Source of the DNA: Pollenia angustigena
Taxonomy: Eukaryota; Arthropoda; Insecta; Diptera; Polleniidae
Direction of reading: 5' to 3'
Length of the DNA: 64,000 nt
Assembly (NCBI GenBank): GCA_930367215.1
Contig: OV884059.1
Coordinates: 32,355,882-32,419,881, forward strand
Part shown: piece after piece, positions 34,446-45,667 of the stretch
How positions within the stretch are numbered: the first letter of the stretch is position 1
Layout: each line of letters opens with the position of its first letter
The notes under the pieces: generated by a model
What the model was told of the DNA's origin: nothing
Databases searched by the model: none
The model's input: only the letters and a program-made list of their open reading frames with translations
Translations under genes and position numbers: made by a program

Positions 34446-34990
34446 CAGTACTTTTCGCTTATAGTCCATTCCGCTTAAAGGCCAAAAACGGATTAAAGCC
34501 AAAACTGTCATATTCACTTGCACAATTTTTCGAATTTCATACAAATTATTTGTTCTAAGGTCCATTTCGCTTGTAGTCCATTTTCGTTTAAAAGCCACAT
34601 TTTCTTAGCACGCATTTATAATTCTTTATGCAAAAACGGTCGCTTACAGTCCACTCTGTTTTTTATATTTTTTAATCAACAGGCAACATCTTTTTATTAA
34701 CCTTTCTCGCAACTATTATTTTTAACAATTTATTTCAATTAAATCAATATTTGGTTATGTTTATTTTATTTGAAAAGTTTATTTAAAACTGTTAAATAAA
34801 CTTTTCTTTTGTTTAAAAATAAAGGTTTTATTGAAGAAAATAATATTTATATAGTCCAAAATGTGGATTATAATAGATTTCACTTATTATCCATAAAATG
34901 GCTTATGAAAAAATCGGTTATAGCCCAAATTCGCTTATAGTCCACAAAAATTGTGCAACTAGAGTAGTGGACAATAAGCGAAAAGTACCG
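34446..34990. mobile_element. Pogo-like MITE 2, TA duplication
   Basis: 545 bp, ends CAGTACTTTTCGCTTATAGT and, inverted, CGGTACTTTTCGCTTATTGT, flanked by TA. The related site at about 36113-36135 (TTTTGGTGTTATCTCTTAAA) is the empty form. Several internal TTCGCTTATAGTCCA-like repeats (about 34570, 34640, 34930) suggest transposase-binding arrays. Confidence 0.85.
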
Positions 34991-35247
34991 TATCTTTTAA
35001 AATGTTGGCACTTTTTTAGAAAAAAAATTATTTAAAAAAAATAAAAGTTTTGTTTTCATATATGGTGACATTTTTTATTGATAGTAGATGTTAGATATTT
35101 CAAGCGTGAACGCGTATTTCACTTTTTCAACATCTTCCATGCGTTCCTTCGAACTGTATGCAAGTGTACAAAGGGTATTACAAGATGTTTCTTTCTCATT
35201 TTATTCCATTCTCAATCTACTACCGGAATTTTAAGTGTCATCACTAA

Positions 35248-35716
35248 AGGCCAGTTTAAACGGTAATACAATGTTTTAAGACATTGCAAAAAATGATGTA
35301 GAATGAGAAAAATCTTATCATGTAAAAGCAAAATGTATGGAGTAAGAGAGAATACTAATACAAAATCTGACAAGCGGTCGGTTAATGTTTTTTTTTGTAA
35401 ACCATTTTAGAAACTTATGTATTCTCATCACACCAGAGGTGTATTTTATCAGAGTATATTGAAGGTGGTAGCATTTCTATACAATTACAAAAACAACTTA
35501 AATCAACTCAGGAGATTTTCATGTTGTTTTTGTAAAAATTTAAGACTGCAACCATCTGCTTTTTTGTAATTATTTTTGATTTTCTTATACCATCCGTGTA
35601 AATATGAATTATTCTTACAAAAGATTTTTCTTTTTTTCTTTTAAACACGGAGAGAATTTTATAATATTTCGAATCTACAAAGTCGTAATACATTGTATTA
35701 CCGTGTAAACTGACCT
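35248..35716. mobile_element. MITE AGGCCAGTTTAAACGGTAAT, TAA duplication
   Basis: 469 bp; right end inverted AGGTCAGTTTACACGGTAAT, then ACAATG on both sides. It is flanked by TAA (35245-35247, 35717-35719) and inserted in a cluster copy where the other copies read ATCACTAGAAAAGTGGC. Noncoding. Confidence 0.82.
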
Positions 35717-36684
35717 TAATAAAGTGGCAATAAGATCTATTATTATTGTGGCATCACTGAATAAATGCCGTTTGTTTTGAAAGCAGCGTTATAGCCTTTT
35801 CACACTTGTCAACATTTAACATTTAACATCAATTTGCGAAAATGTTGGAATTTTCCCATAAGAAATACATAGGGCTAAAAATCAACATTTTTACAGAATG
35901 TTACTATCTCATTTTGTTCCCTTTTACATTTTTCGATTCTTTTAGTGTAATCACTAGAAAAGTGGCAATAAATTCTGTTATTATTGTGGCATCACTGACA
36001 AAATGGCAGTTGCTTTGAAAGCAGCGTTACCATTTCTCAAGTTTTTCCTTTTTTGCAAGCCTTATTTTGCCAAATTTTGCATAAATTATTAAACAAAATG
36101 AATTAGAAATACATTTTGGTGTTATCTCTTAAAATGTTAGTACTTTTGTAGAAAAAAAGTATTTAAAAAAATAAAAGTTTTTTTTTAAGAAATGGTGACA
36201 TTTTTTGTTAATGGTAAATGTTAGATGTATAATACCCTTTGTACACTTGCATACATTTCGGAGGAACGCATGGAAGATGTTGAAAATGTGAAATACGCTT
36301 TCACACTTGAAACATTTAACATTTGCTATCAATAAAAAATGTCTCCATTTCTGAAGAAGAAACTTTTATATTTTTTAAATACTACTTTTTTCTACAAAAG
36401 TGCCAGCATTTTAAAAGAAACACCAAAATGTATTAAGAATTCATTGTGTTTAATAATATATAAAAAATTAAGCAAAATAAGGCTCGCAAAAAGGAAAAAC
36501 TTAAGAAATGTAGCGCTGCTTTCAAAGCAAATGCCATTTTGTCAGTGATGCCACAATAATAATAGAATTAAATGCCACTTTTCAAGTGGTGATACTAAAA
36601 TAATCAGAAGATGTAGAATGAATTACAATGAGATAGGAACATTTTGTAATGATGTTGAAAAGTTTTGATATTAAGCCCTATGTA

Positions 36685-37535
36685 TCGGGTGATATTTTAA
36701 GAGCTATAGGAAAGTTAAAAAAAACACACATAAAATTCAGAACAATTCATGAAATCTTTATTTGAATCGATAGTACGGTCCATATAATTGAATGTTTAAA
36801 GATTATTTCATGCAAATGTTGACCGTGACTCTTTCCAACATTTCGGCGGGTATCTCATGAATAAATGCTTCAATGTTGTCTTCCAATGCGTCAATTGAAG
36901 CGGGCATGGGTGTATAGACATGAGCTCACAAAAAATAGTCAAAAAGCGTTAAATCGCACGATCTAGGCGGCCAATTGACCGGTCCCGAACGTGAAATAAA
37001 TAAGTCCATTGTTAAGCGTGCTGTGTGGCATGTGGCACCGTCTTGTTTAAACCACATGTCATGCAAGTCAAGCTCTTGCATTTTGACCAAAAAAAAGTTG
37101 GATATCATCTCACGGTAGCGCTCACCATTCACAGTTACGTTACGATTCGAATCATCTTTGAAGAAGTACGGTCCAATGATGCCACCAGCCCATAAACCGC
37201 ACCAAACTGTCACTTTTTCTGGATGCATTCGTAGCTCTTGCAATGTTTCTGGCTGATCTTCACTCCAAAATCGACAATTCTGCTTATTAACGTACCCATT
37301 GAGCCAAAAATGAGCTTCGTCGCTAAACACAAGAAGCGCGCGATGAACTTTCTTAACTGAGCACGCATTTTGAAAATAAAATTTAATAATTTGCAAGTGT
37401 TGTTCGGTTGTAAGACGATTCATGGTTAAATTATAGACCAAACTGAAGATGTTTGACAGTGAAACAAAAAACGAAACGTTCGTTAGCTGTTTAAACCAGT
37501 GTTGCCAAAAAGATAATAGCTTAAAAAACACCCAT
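36685..37535 (-). mobile_element. Deletion-derived DD41D mariner, copy 2
   Basis: 851 bp, flanked by TA (36683-36684, 37536-37537). The uninterrupted host sequence CCCTATGTATTTCT is seen in sister copies, so the insertion point is certain. Minus-strand 36926-37531 encodes MNRLTTEQHLQIIKFYFQNA, CSVKKVHRALLVFSDEAHFW, NKQNCRFWSEDQPETLQELR, DMWFKQDGATCHTA and a C-terminal SCDLTLFDYFL. It has the same HRAL/LVFSDE junction as copy 1, and a further loss in the C-terminal third (about 37005). Confidence 0.9.
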
Positions 37536-37620
37536 TATTTCTCATGGGAAAATTTCAACATCCTCGCAAATCAATGTTGGATGTTAAATGTTGATACATA
37601 AGTGTGAAAAGGCTATTATC

Positions 37621-39132
37621 ATTTATTAAGATTTTTTTTTTTTATATTATAAAACAAAATGAATTCCAAATGCGTTATGGTGTTTTCTTTTAAAATGTTG
37701 GCTCATTTGTCGAGAAAAATTATTAAAAAAAAAAAAATTTTAGAAATGGTGACATTTTTGATTGATAGCATGTGTTAGATGTTTCAAGTGTGAATGAATG
37801 TTTTATATTTTCATCATCTTCCATGGGTTCCTCCGAAATGTATGCAAGTGTACAAAAGATATTAAAGAAGGAAATGTTGCTGTTGTTTTTGACATATCGA
37901 TCAGCTAAAGCAATAACGAAAAATCATATTATCGCATTTGTAATATCGTCGCCACCTGCTTAACGAATTCGTCGTATCCTTTGATTTTTATTGCAATACT
38001 GCAATTGCTACCGAGTAAATTCATGACCAAAAATTTACATTGAACTTAATGATAAAATTCATTACTACTGTACTAAAAAGACACAAAATGTCGTCGTTTT
38101 CTTCCGCTTAGCTCTTACGCTGAAATCCCATACTTAAATAAAAGCTTCAGCATTGAGTCACAAACAGTAGTGTTCGTTAACTTGTTTGTTAAATAAATCC
38201 CACATAATTAAATAAAAAATTTATATCAAATCGCTAGATTCATCTAAAAACTTCAATATTAAACGCGCTGTCATCGGATTTTCCAATTGCAAAGCATTGC
38301 CGCCGCGCTATTTCGGAGAACTTTTGACAGTTTTAAAACGCTTTCCGCTTTCATTAAGATATGGCTGTTATTTAAGTGATGGTGCGGGTATAAAAAATAC
38401 TCGAAAAATTTAACAAGGGAATAAAAAATAAACGCAGTAATAAGAGTGAGAAAAGAAACTTGATACATTCTTTTTTTAATGTGAGTTTGGGAAATATGTT
38501 GTATGTTAATTTCATTGATAATATTGCAACAACAATTCTTTGCAAAGGCAATTTTTTGTATGCGTACGCTACATACGACACACAAGTAAACATAAAACAC
38601 TTTCGCAGACAACATTCGGTAATTTTCAAATACTAAGATTATAGGCAAAACATTTTTCTTGTATTGAATGGTTTTGAAAGAAACGACTTCTGTCTGGAGT
38701 GAATTTCTTTGAATTCTTGTGCCCTCACAACACTGTTAAAATTGTAAAAAACGCATTGCAGTTGTCATTGTAGTTGTACAAAAACGTTTTGTACACACAT
38801 TTGATAAATGATTATTTATTTTAACAAACGTCTTTTAGGTAAAATGTTCATAGAAACTTTGTTTTGTTAACCTTTCAAAATAAGGCAGTCAATTTTTAAG
38901 CAATTTTTGGATGATAATTCCCGAACACGTAAAAGTTTTATAAAAAATATTAAGAATAAAAAACAAATCATTTTAAAACTTAAATTTGTATAACTTAAAA
39001 GTGATGTCCCCACTGTATTTTTTCTAATAGGTTTAATAAAAATTTGCATTTTATTCATTGACTTTTAAATTGACCTGAATGTCTTTTGTAATAAACCTTA
39101 CTAAACGCTTTCTTTTTCTTTACTTTTCCTAG
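37621..39132. other. Anonymous slgA intron
   Basis: Up to about 37870 it repeats cluster text (CATCTTCCATGGGTTCCTCC). Beyond that no exon, RNA or element is evident, and the overlapping minus-strand ORFs at 38271-38648 show no recognisable domain. Confidence 0.4.
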
Positions 39133-39338
39133 GTCAAGCTGGTTACTCGGCCTACAAGTATATACCATACGGTCCAGTTCAGGAAGTGTTGCCATATCTC
39201 TCACGCAGAGCACAAGAAAACAAGGGTGTCCTTAAGAAAATCCAAAAAGAAAAACGTCTTTTATCTAACGAAATACGACGACGACTGTTGCGTGGTCAAT
39301 TATTCTACAAGCCCAAGGGAAATTATGTACCCATATAA
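39133..39338 (+). CDS. slgA: slgA proline dehydrogenase, terminal exon (YLSRRAQEN) and stop
   Basis: 206-bp final coding exon after acceptor TTTTCCTAG. It reads [20 protein letters not shown] then [15 protein letters not shown], ending [12 protein letters not shown] at 39338. The paired arginines in YLxRRxxEN bind the proline carboxylate in this family, so the visible gene retains the substrate site. Exon lengths and phases across 17492-39338 sum to 386 codons including the stop, with no frameshift. The 3' UTR follows, with AATAAA signals at about 39394 and 39398. Confidence 0.96.
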
Positions 39339-39600
39339 ATTACTTCCTCTCTTTGGCCACACTTAACACACACTCACAGACACACCTTTAAAAAATAAAT
39401 AAAACATGAAAATAAACTCATAGTTTAACAAAACACCTTTGCATACTAACAGGCGCTACATATTTTAAACAAAAGCAGAACACACACACATCCATCGATG
39501 AACTGTTTTAATATTTGAAGTTCATCCCAATTAATTTGAGAATTTCCTAAACAAATAATTTTAAACTCTATTTTAAAATAAAAACTTTTTTTAAATGTAT
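39339..39600 (+). terminator. slgA 3' UTR with overlapping polyadenylation signals
   Basis: After the TAA the sequence is a CA-rich then AT-rich trailer. AATAAA occurs at 39394-39399 and overlapping at 39398-39403, with further AATAAA-like runs near 39410 and 39576. The true cleavage site cannot be fixed from sequence; the first pair is the likely proximal signal. Confidence 0.55.
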
Positions 39601-40047
39601 TTGATTACGAAGCAAATGAACAGATAAAATTAAAATATTTTAAAAAAAGAAGATACAAAAGGAAACATAAAATTATGTACTTTTAAAAACGTTCCCCCCA
39701 TCTTTTATAGAATTCAAATACTGCAGGATACAGTTTGAAAGGTGTGATGGAAGGCCGAAAATATGTTTGTATGTAGATATGTTTTTTTTTAATCGCAAAA
39801 AGTGTAACTAAAAAAGTAGAATATTTAGAAGAAGAATCGAATCAAAACGAATCTAGCATTTTCATAATTCATTAATTTTAACAAAAAAGAAAATTTGAAA
39901 ATTAAATGTCATTACTTGGCTTTTTAGGAAAGCCTGGGAAAAAGTGTTTTGAAATAAAATTGCCTGTTCATCAAATACGAACGTTAACACCCAGTCTACA
40001 ACAAACATGGAATGTTAAACATTAGCACCAATATGTTGTAAGTGTTA

Positions 40048-40190
40048 GTCTGGGTTCACACTATGAAAGTTTTCTTTTAGAAATTCTGAGTTTATTGGTG
40101 AGAGGGGAGAGAATAATATCATGTTCTCTTCCCCTCTCACCAATAAGCTCAGACTTTCTGAAAGAAAACTTTCATAGTGTGATCCCAGAC
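40048..40190. mobile_element. 143-bp foldback MITE, copy 1 (TTA duplication)
   Basis: GTCTGGGTTCACACTATGAA, AGTTTTCTTT ... GAGGGGAGAG pairs with CTCTTCCCCTCTC ... ACTTTCATAGTGTGATCCCAGAC, giving almost continuous pairing. It is flanked by TTA (40045-40047, 40191-40193). The same 143-bp unit occurs at 48428-48570. Confidence 0.87.
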
Positions 40191-40832
40191 TTAAGTAATG
40201 ACGCATTATGTTTGAGGTTTTCTCATGTTATAACACGGTTGACAATGCATATGTTTTAACAACGCCTTTATAACATCAAATCATGTCTGTTGTAGACAGG
40301 GAGTTACGTTCGCACAGAAAATTTCTTAGAAAAAAACGGTTTTAAAAAATAGTTTTTATATAAAATTCTTTACAAACGTTTACGTTCAAAATTGTTGAAC
40401 CGTTAATATTAAATGTTAAATTTTTAAAACTTAAAACAAATTATGACTGTGAAAAACAGAAACGCAATGTTACTGTCAAAGTGTGTTTTCAGAGTCATGC
40501 AATGTAAAGCTATGTTTACATTATGTGTATTTGTCATGTAGAATGTCACTTTTCTACTCACATGTGATTTCATCTGTATGTCAAAATTTGAGTTTTACAA
40601 GGTTTATAATTTACATGTTGGTATGTAACGTACATTTGACATAACCTATCAAAAATAAAAAAATACATTTTCAATAATAAATTTGTGTATTTTTTTTTAT
40701 CTTTTGTATTATTTATTTACTATTATAATTTATATTTATTAAAATTTTAATTAATTTTTGCCGCCACAAGAGATTTTGTTAATGAAAAACAGCTGATGTC
40801 AGATGCTTTTTCACTTGAAAATAGAACACGTT

Positions 40833-41014
40833 CAAGGCGAATTAACTACAGGTGGTGCCGAAACGGCATCTGATTTTAACAGTTTCAGCTTATTTGTTTT
40901 GATTTGTTGGTGTTTTGCTAAGAATGGTTGACATTTCGAGGTATAACCCTATGTTGCTTCTGTTGTTTTTGGATTGTTGTAGTTCCGACACCACCTGTAA
41001 TTGAATTCGCCTTG
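40833..41014. mobile_element. CAAGGCGAATT MITE with perfect 8-bp duplication
   Basis: 182 bp. Ends CAAGGCGAATTAACTACAGG and, inverted, CAAGGCGAATTCAATTACAG, followed by TGGTG on both sides. Flanked by AACACGTT at 40825-40832 and 41015-41022. The 8-bp duplication is diagnostic of hAT-type (or similar) transposition. Confidence 0.88.
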
Positions 41015-41614
41015 AACACGTTGTAAATTAAAAAATGTCATAGGTATGTACTGTACACAGAGAAATAGCACATGATATTGTTTGGAGGGGTTCAGACGAT
41101 ATGTACAAATTTAACATGTGAAAAAGTGACAATTCACATGACAAATACTTATTATACGAACATAACTTATGTGTACGTCTATCTTCATATCTTTATTTAA
41201 GTTCACACACATTTAGGTACCTCCTCTAGGATGTTTTAAATACATAATAGGGACTATTTTTTTTTTTTAATTTTTTAGCGATATTTATTATATTGTTAAT
41301 TTAAATATCATCTTTATTGTATTTTATTATGGTTTTCTTTTTTAAAGAAATTTATTTGAGTTTTCTTTTGTTTATTTTTTCTAAGAATTTATTTGAGTTT
41401 TCTTATTTAAGGTTTGGCTAATTTAAGTCAAGGCGAATTCAAACCGGTGACCGCATCTGACAGAGAGATAGAGAGAGATTTGTGCTGATTGCCAATTTTT
41501 TTTTGGAGTTTGACATTTAAAACACATACTCGTTTAACTAGTAGTGCTGCTATTTTGCTGTAATATTTGCATTCATTGGAAGAGCGTGGGTAATTTCTTT
41601 TAGGTGAAGATCAC

Positions 41615-41746
41615 GGCCCTGTTACTCAAAACGACAAGTTTCAATTCTGCAAGTAAAATATATTTGAAACAAATGTTGCAAAATTCTTGCTTTTTTAACG
41701 TATTTTATTTGTAGATTTGTAACTTGTAGTTTTGAGAAACAGGGCC
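41615..41746. mobile_element. Short MITE GGCCCTGTTACTCAAAAC
   Basis: GGCCCTGTTACTCAAAACGA, CAAGTTTC pairs with AACTTGTAGTTTTGAGAAAC, AGGGCC. About 130 bp, noncoding. Confidence 0.75.
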
Positions 41747-42914
41747 CAGGTGTAATTTGAAATTGTTTTGTTGTAAAACAAATGATATACATACATAAAG
41801 ATTTAATATCAGATACTTAGTATATAATTATTGAAAATACAGAAGATTATGTATCCTCAAACGAACGAACATTAAGAAGATCTGCTCAGGTTTTTTATAT
41901 GGGTTCGCCCGGTGGCCGAAACTCAACCACTTGACATTTACCGTAAGAAAAACCACCGTTAATAGATGTGTGTTGTCAAGATAATTTAAAACGCTTCTTA
42001 ATAACTTTTATTTCCATCTACACACAAATATCTTTAAAACGATATGTTTCATTAAAATCGGCGTACGACAGGATACTTAAAAACTAACTTAAAAAATTGT
42101 TCCCGTATTTATATAGTATGAGATTGGCAAATATTATTTTTTCATTAGTTTTATTTTTCTTTACAAAAATATCAAAAATAAATGTAAAAAGTATGTAATT
42201 TTTCGAAATAAGCGAAAAAAATTAGCATTAGCAAAATAAGCAACTGTCCATGAAGTATGCTATTTATGTACATATGCATATTTGTTTAAATCGGTACTTT
42301 TTGATTAAAGCTTGATAATGACTTTTTGGTTTGGATAAGTTCAGAGAATTATACAAATGCCAATGTATGGTATTTTTATATTAGTTTATGAAAAACTTAA
42401 GACTTCAAGCTTTTGTTTGTCTACCCCTCAAATACAGATTTGCAAAAGTTTGATGATGAATGGTGCCAGATGGTCTATTAGCACTCCCTAAGTATCAAAG
42501 CGATTTGGAACCCAAATTTATTTAAAAAAAGTTATTCAAATTAAAAATATACTGGGGGAATATATGCCTCCGATATATGTTACAAAGAGAAATGAATTTT
42601 TCTGGTAGTAACATTGTTAACTGCATAAAAAAATAAATGGACCGAAAGCACAAGGCGAATTCATACAATTCTTTTGAAAACGCATACAACACTGTTAAAT
42701 ACTTTAACGTTGTGTCAAAATAATATAACACAGTAGCAAACAATTCAAACAAATATTTCATTTCGTTTTTCATTTTAAATTGTTTTAAGTTAAAATAATT
42801 CCAGGCGAAAATTATAGATTTTTTTAAAGATTACCTACAACTACCGGAATGGTACACTATTTTGACACATGGTTAGTTACCAGCTTATGCTTACGTAGCA
42901 AGCTAAGGTCACCT

Positions 42915-43241
42915 GGGGGGCTACTCTCTATTGCGATGCGAAAACAATTTCGTTGCGAAAGCTAAATGCCAACTTGGTACTCTCTATCACTTTCGCAAAA
43001 TTTTTTGAAAATGAAGCAATACTTTCAATAAAAATGAAAGATGGCGCAGATTGACAGTAATGAAATGCTAAAATATGTAAAAATATTTGAAATTGGAAAA
43101 TTTAAATAAAACAAATAGTGATGATTTGCGAAAAGAAAAAAAAATAATAGATGCGAAAGCAAATGCGCAAACGCATTAAAGAGTACCAATCGCTAGATTT
43201 GCTACCATTTTCTTTCGCATCGCAATATAGAGTAGCCCCCC
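42915..43241. mobile_element. MITE GGGGCTACTCTCTATTGCGA inserted in another element's terminus
   Basis: Left GGGGCTACTCTCTATTGCGA, TGCGAAA; right TTTCGCATCGCAATATAGAG, TAGCCCC. A direct CCTGG borders both sides. Removing the element restores GGTCACCTGGTGTGAATTCG, a good match to the CAAGGCGAATTC terminus. Confidence 0.8.
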
Positions 43242-43310
43242 TGGTGTGAATTCGCCTTGACCCAGCATAACTTTCTTTCTCATGCGGTCACCTGTATGAA
43301 CACTCCTTGA

Positions 43311-44637
43311 TTCTACCCTCAATAGTTTGTATTTATTACTACATTTCTTTTTCGTTTATTTTTGTAACATTCTACAAATCAAACGTGTACGAATTTCTTT
43401 GTTCAAAATTAAGAAAGTTCCTGTGTGAAGTTGTTCTGCCCTATTTTGTTTTAGTTTTGTATTTATTTTGTTGTCTCTTTTTATGTTTTGAAAAATTTTA
43501 TAATTTTAAAATAAAATTTTATTATTTTAAAGTAAAATTTGTAAAATCTTATTGTTTTAAAATAAAGTTTTTAAAATAAAAATAAGCATTACTTTTATTT
43601 TTAATTCTCTTAGAAAATTAAAAAAAAAAAAAAAAATAAGTTTGATTTTTAAAATAATATTTGCTCTCTTAACTTTTAAATTTTATAATTCACATAATAT
43701 ACGAGTATTTTTATTTGTATTTTACTTTAAAAATTTTTATTTTGTGTTTTATTTAATTTATATTTTTTTATTAAGTATTAAATTATGTTTACATTTCTTA
43801 ATTTTAATTAACAAATTATGTACGTTTAACAGTAAAATAAAATAAATTTCTGAAAATATCCTTAATTTAAAGCTTTTTTGTTTCTTTAAAACCTACTACT
43901 ATTTAAGAAAAAATTAAATTTAAAATATTTAAAATTTGAACTAATAAAAAAACCTTTCTTTTAAATTTTAATACGTGTGCAGTAGGAGTCTAAATTTGTG
44001 AAAAAAAATGGAATAAAATTTACTCTCTTTGAGCTCTCTCTGTAACGTAATTCTTAGGTACGGGAACGCTTTTGGGTAAGTTGTGAAACTTTGGATAACT
44101 TCGGAATAGTACGGGAACATAAATAGATCTAGGAACACAACTGGTACGGAGGACGAATTTTTGGCCGCGATTATATAACATTTTTGTGTACTATCAGGGC
44201 CCACATTACCGCATTCGATATCGATCGAAATTACAATACAATTTAAATGGGAACCGCAATTTTGCCCCAGGTCTGTTCTGAAAATCAATTGATTTCCAGT
44301 CAAGTAATTTAAAAAATCACACTTGCTATTAAAATCACACGTGTGATATTGTGGTCTTCCGTTTCGTGTTTGTCGGCTTGATTTTCAATTACCCCAGTTG
44401 TGTTCCTTGCATAATGTTATTGCAGTATTTTGTCTGTGTTTTCAGCCAAATTTTGAGTTTTCGTCTACCCCAAATTCTTATACACACTTTCCTTTGTTAA
44501 TGGCTGCAGTGTTTTGGTTCGACCTTGAAATAATTTGCCACTAAATGTTGACTTTATAAAGCCAGTGCGACTTCTATAAAATAGGCACAAAACACGCATA
44601 CTTTTGGACTGACAAGCTTTTTGGAGTTTTACTCTTA
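43311..44637. other. AT-rich spacer with one MITE fragment
   Basis: Very AT-rich up to 43960. 44197-44270 carries CCGCATTCGATATCGATCGA flanked by GGGCCC/GCCCC text, a short relative of the MITE at 17824-18059. No gene seen. Confidence 0.45.
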
Positions 44638-44750
44638 TATGGACCCAAGGCGAATTGACTAGAAGGTGGGGTCAAGTCAACATATGGTGTTTTTTTTCGG
44701 TGGTCGACTTGTCAAAGTTTGTATACAAACTAGTTTTTTATGAAACACTG

Positions 44751-45248
44751 CCCTGCAGATAAGGAAACTAGTCCGTACATGCATGTAAAGAGTAGTTCAT
44801 AAAGGAGTAGGAGTACTCCAAAACTACTCCAAGTATATGGGTAAAAGGTGGTCCATTTAACATAACGATGTCCTAGGAGGGGACCATATAACCCACCGAA
44901 GTAGTCCTTAAGCTACTCCATGGAGTACTAAAGTGGGTTAGTTTGAAAAGTAATCCATGTTACTTAAGGGGTAGTTTAAACATTTTTCTTTTTCATTTTT
45001 TACTAATCGCCTTATATGGTGTGTACTGTAGTCTTTTATTTCTATTATTAAATATATTTACTTGGTATTTTTAATTTTTTTACCTTTTTCCACAAATTTC
45101 ACAAACTTTACCAATGTGTAATACTGTAAACTATAGAAAAGTATACATCATGCAGTTGTTGGCAGTACTGCATGTTAATTTCTTCTAACATGGTCCATAC
45201 TACAGTACATTGGATCATGTTGTAAGTAGTCCAATATTATTTGTAGGG
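44751..45248. mobile_element. CCCTGCAGATAA MITE, copy at 44.7 kb
   Basis: 498 bp, from CCCTGCAGATAAGGAAACTA to TATTATTTGTAGGG. Closely similar to 9426-9970 and 51081-51628 but lacking the CCACAATGGACCACGTAG segment before the right end. Noncoding. Confidence 0.78.
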
Positions 45249-45249
45249 T

Positions 45250-45555
45250 GGGTCTCCACATAGCAATTTTTATTCCTAAGCACAAGCAAAAACGTCGGCA
45301 GAACAATGGCGCAATAATTGCTGGAGAGCACGCGAAATTGCTTTACCATAAACAAACGTACAGAGAAATGAAATGTCAGATAAATGACAAATGATTTTAC
45401 AGCAGATTGCTAAGCAATAATTGCTCAAGCAATCAGAAGAGCAATCATTGCGCAATGGATTGCCACTCATGGCAATATGCGGTCTATACGTCGCAAATTT
45501 AATTGAGCAATCAAATTTGACATTTGCCGCAATAAATATTGTTACGTGGAGAGCC
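45250..45555. mobile_element. MITE GGGTCTCCACATAGCAAT
   Basis: Left GGGTCTCCACATAGCAAT; right ATTGTTACGTGGAGAGCC. Internal GCAAT/ATTGC motifs are dense (about 45400-45475), which creates overlapping ORFs on both strands that are not genes. Confidence 0.75.
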
Positions 45556-45667
45556 GGGGTAAACAAACCTGTTTTTTTACTAGCAATATTTTTGACAACC
45601 CGACCACAGAAGCATTTGTAGTTGTAGAGTTGACCTCAACTTGTAGTCAATTCGCTTTGTATGGACC

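Larger units (their letters stand above)
33960..37620. repeat. Nested cluster of GCCTTTTCACACTTGTCAACA MITE copies in slgA intron
   Basis: At least four partial copies of the 20511-21037 family: starts at about 33968, 34042 and 35790, and an inverted copy at about 36290-37615. Shared text includes ACACTTGTCAACATTTAACA, CCATAAGAAATACATAGGGC, TTGAAAGCAGCGTTACCATT and GGTGACATTTTTT. The copies are interrupted by a pogo-like MITE (34446-34990), a TAA MITE (35248-35716) and a mariner (36685-37535). ORFs here are not genes. Confidence 0.8.
41429..43309. mobile_element. CAAGGCGAATTC element, large and nested
   Basis: Left CAAGGCGAATTCAAACCGGT, GACCGCAT; the right end is degraded (ATGCGGTCACCTGTATGAAC, ACTCCTTG). 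A second end pair of the same family lies inside (CAAGGCGAATTC at 42651; GAATTCGCCTTG at 43248-43259), so two copies are nested. No 8-bp duplication is preserved. It holds the elements at 41615 and 42915. Confidence 0.55.
44646..45659. mobile_element. CAAGGCGAATTGACT element with 8-bp duplication, containing two MITEs
   Basis: Ends CAAGGCGAATTGACTAGAAG and, inverted, CAAAGCGAATTGACTACAAG, followed by TGGGGTC/TGAGGTC. It is flanked by TATGGACC (44638-44645 and 45660-45667), exactly duplicated. Two unrelated MITEs (44751-45248, 45250-45555) were inserted within it back to back. Confidence 0.87.

Noticed and set aside
34000..36300. CRISPR-like spaced repeats
   Set aside because: Repeats are irregular MITE copies in a eukaryotic intron, not uniform repeat-spacer units.
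38271..38648. 125-residue minus ORF in slgA intron
   Set aside because: A second overlapping ORF in another frame has similar composition; no domain and no start context.
45276..45621. Overlapping ORFs on both strands
   Set aside because: Created by GCAAT/ATTGC repeats of the MITE 45250-45555.
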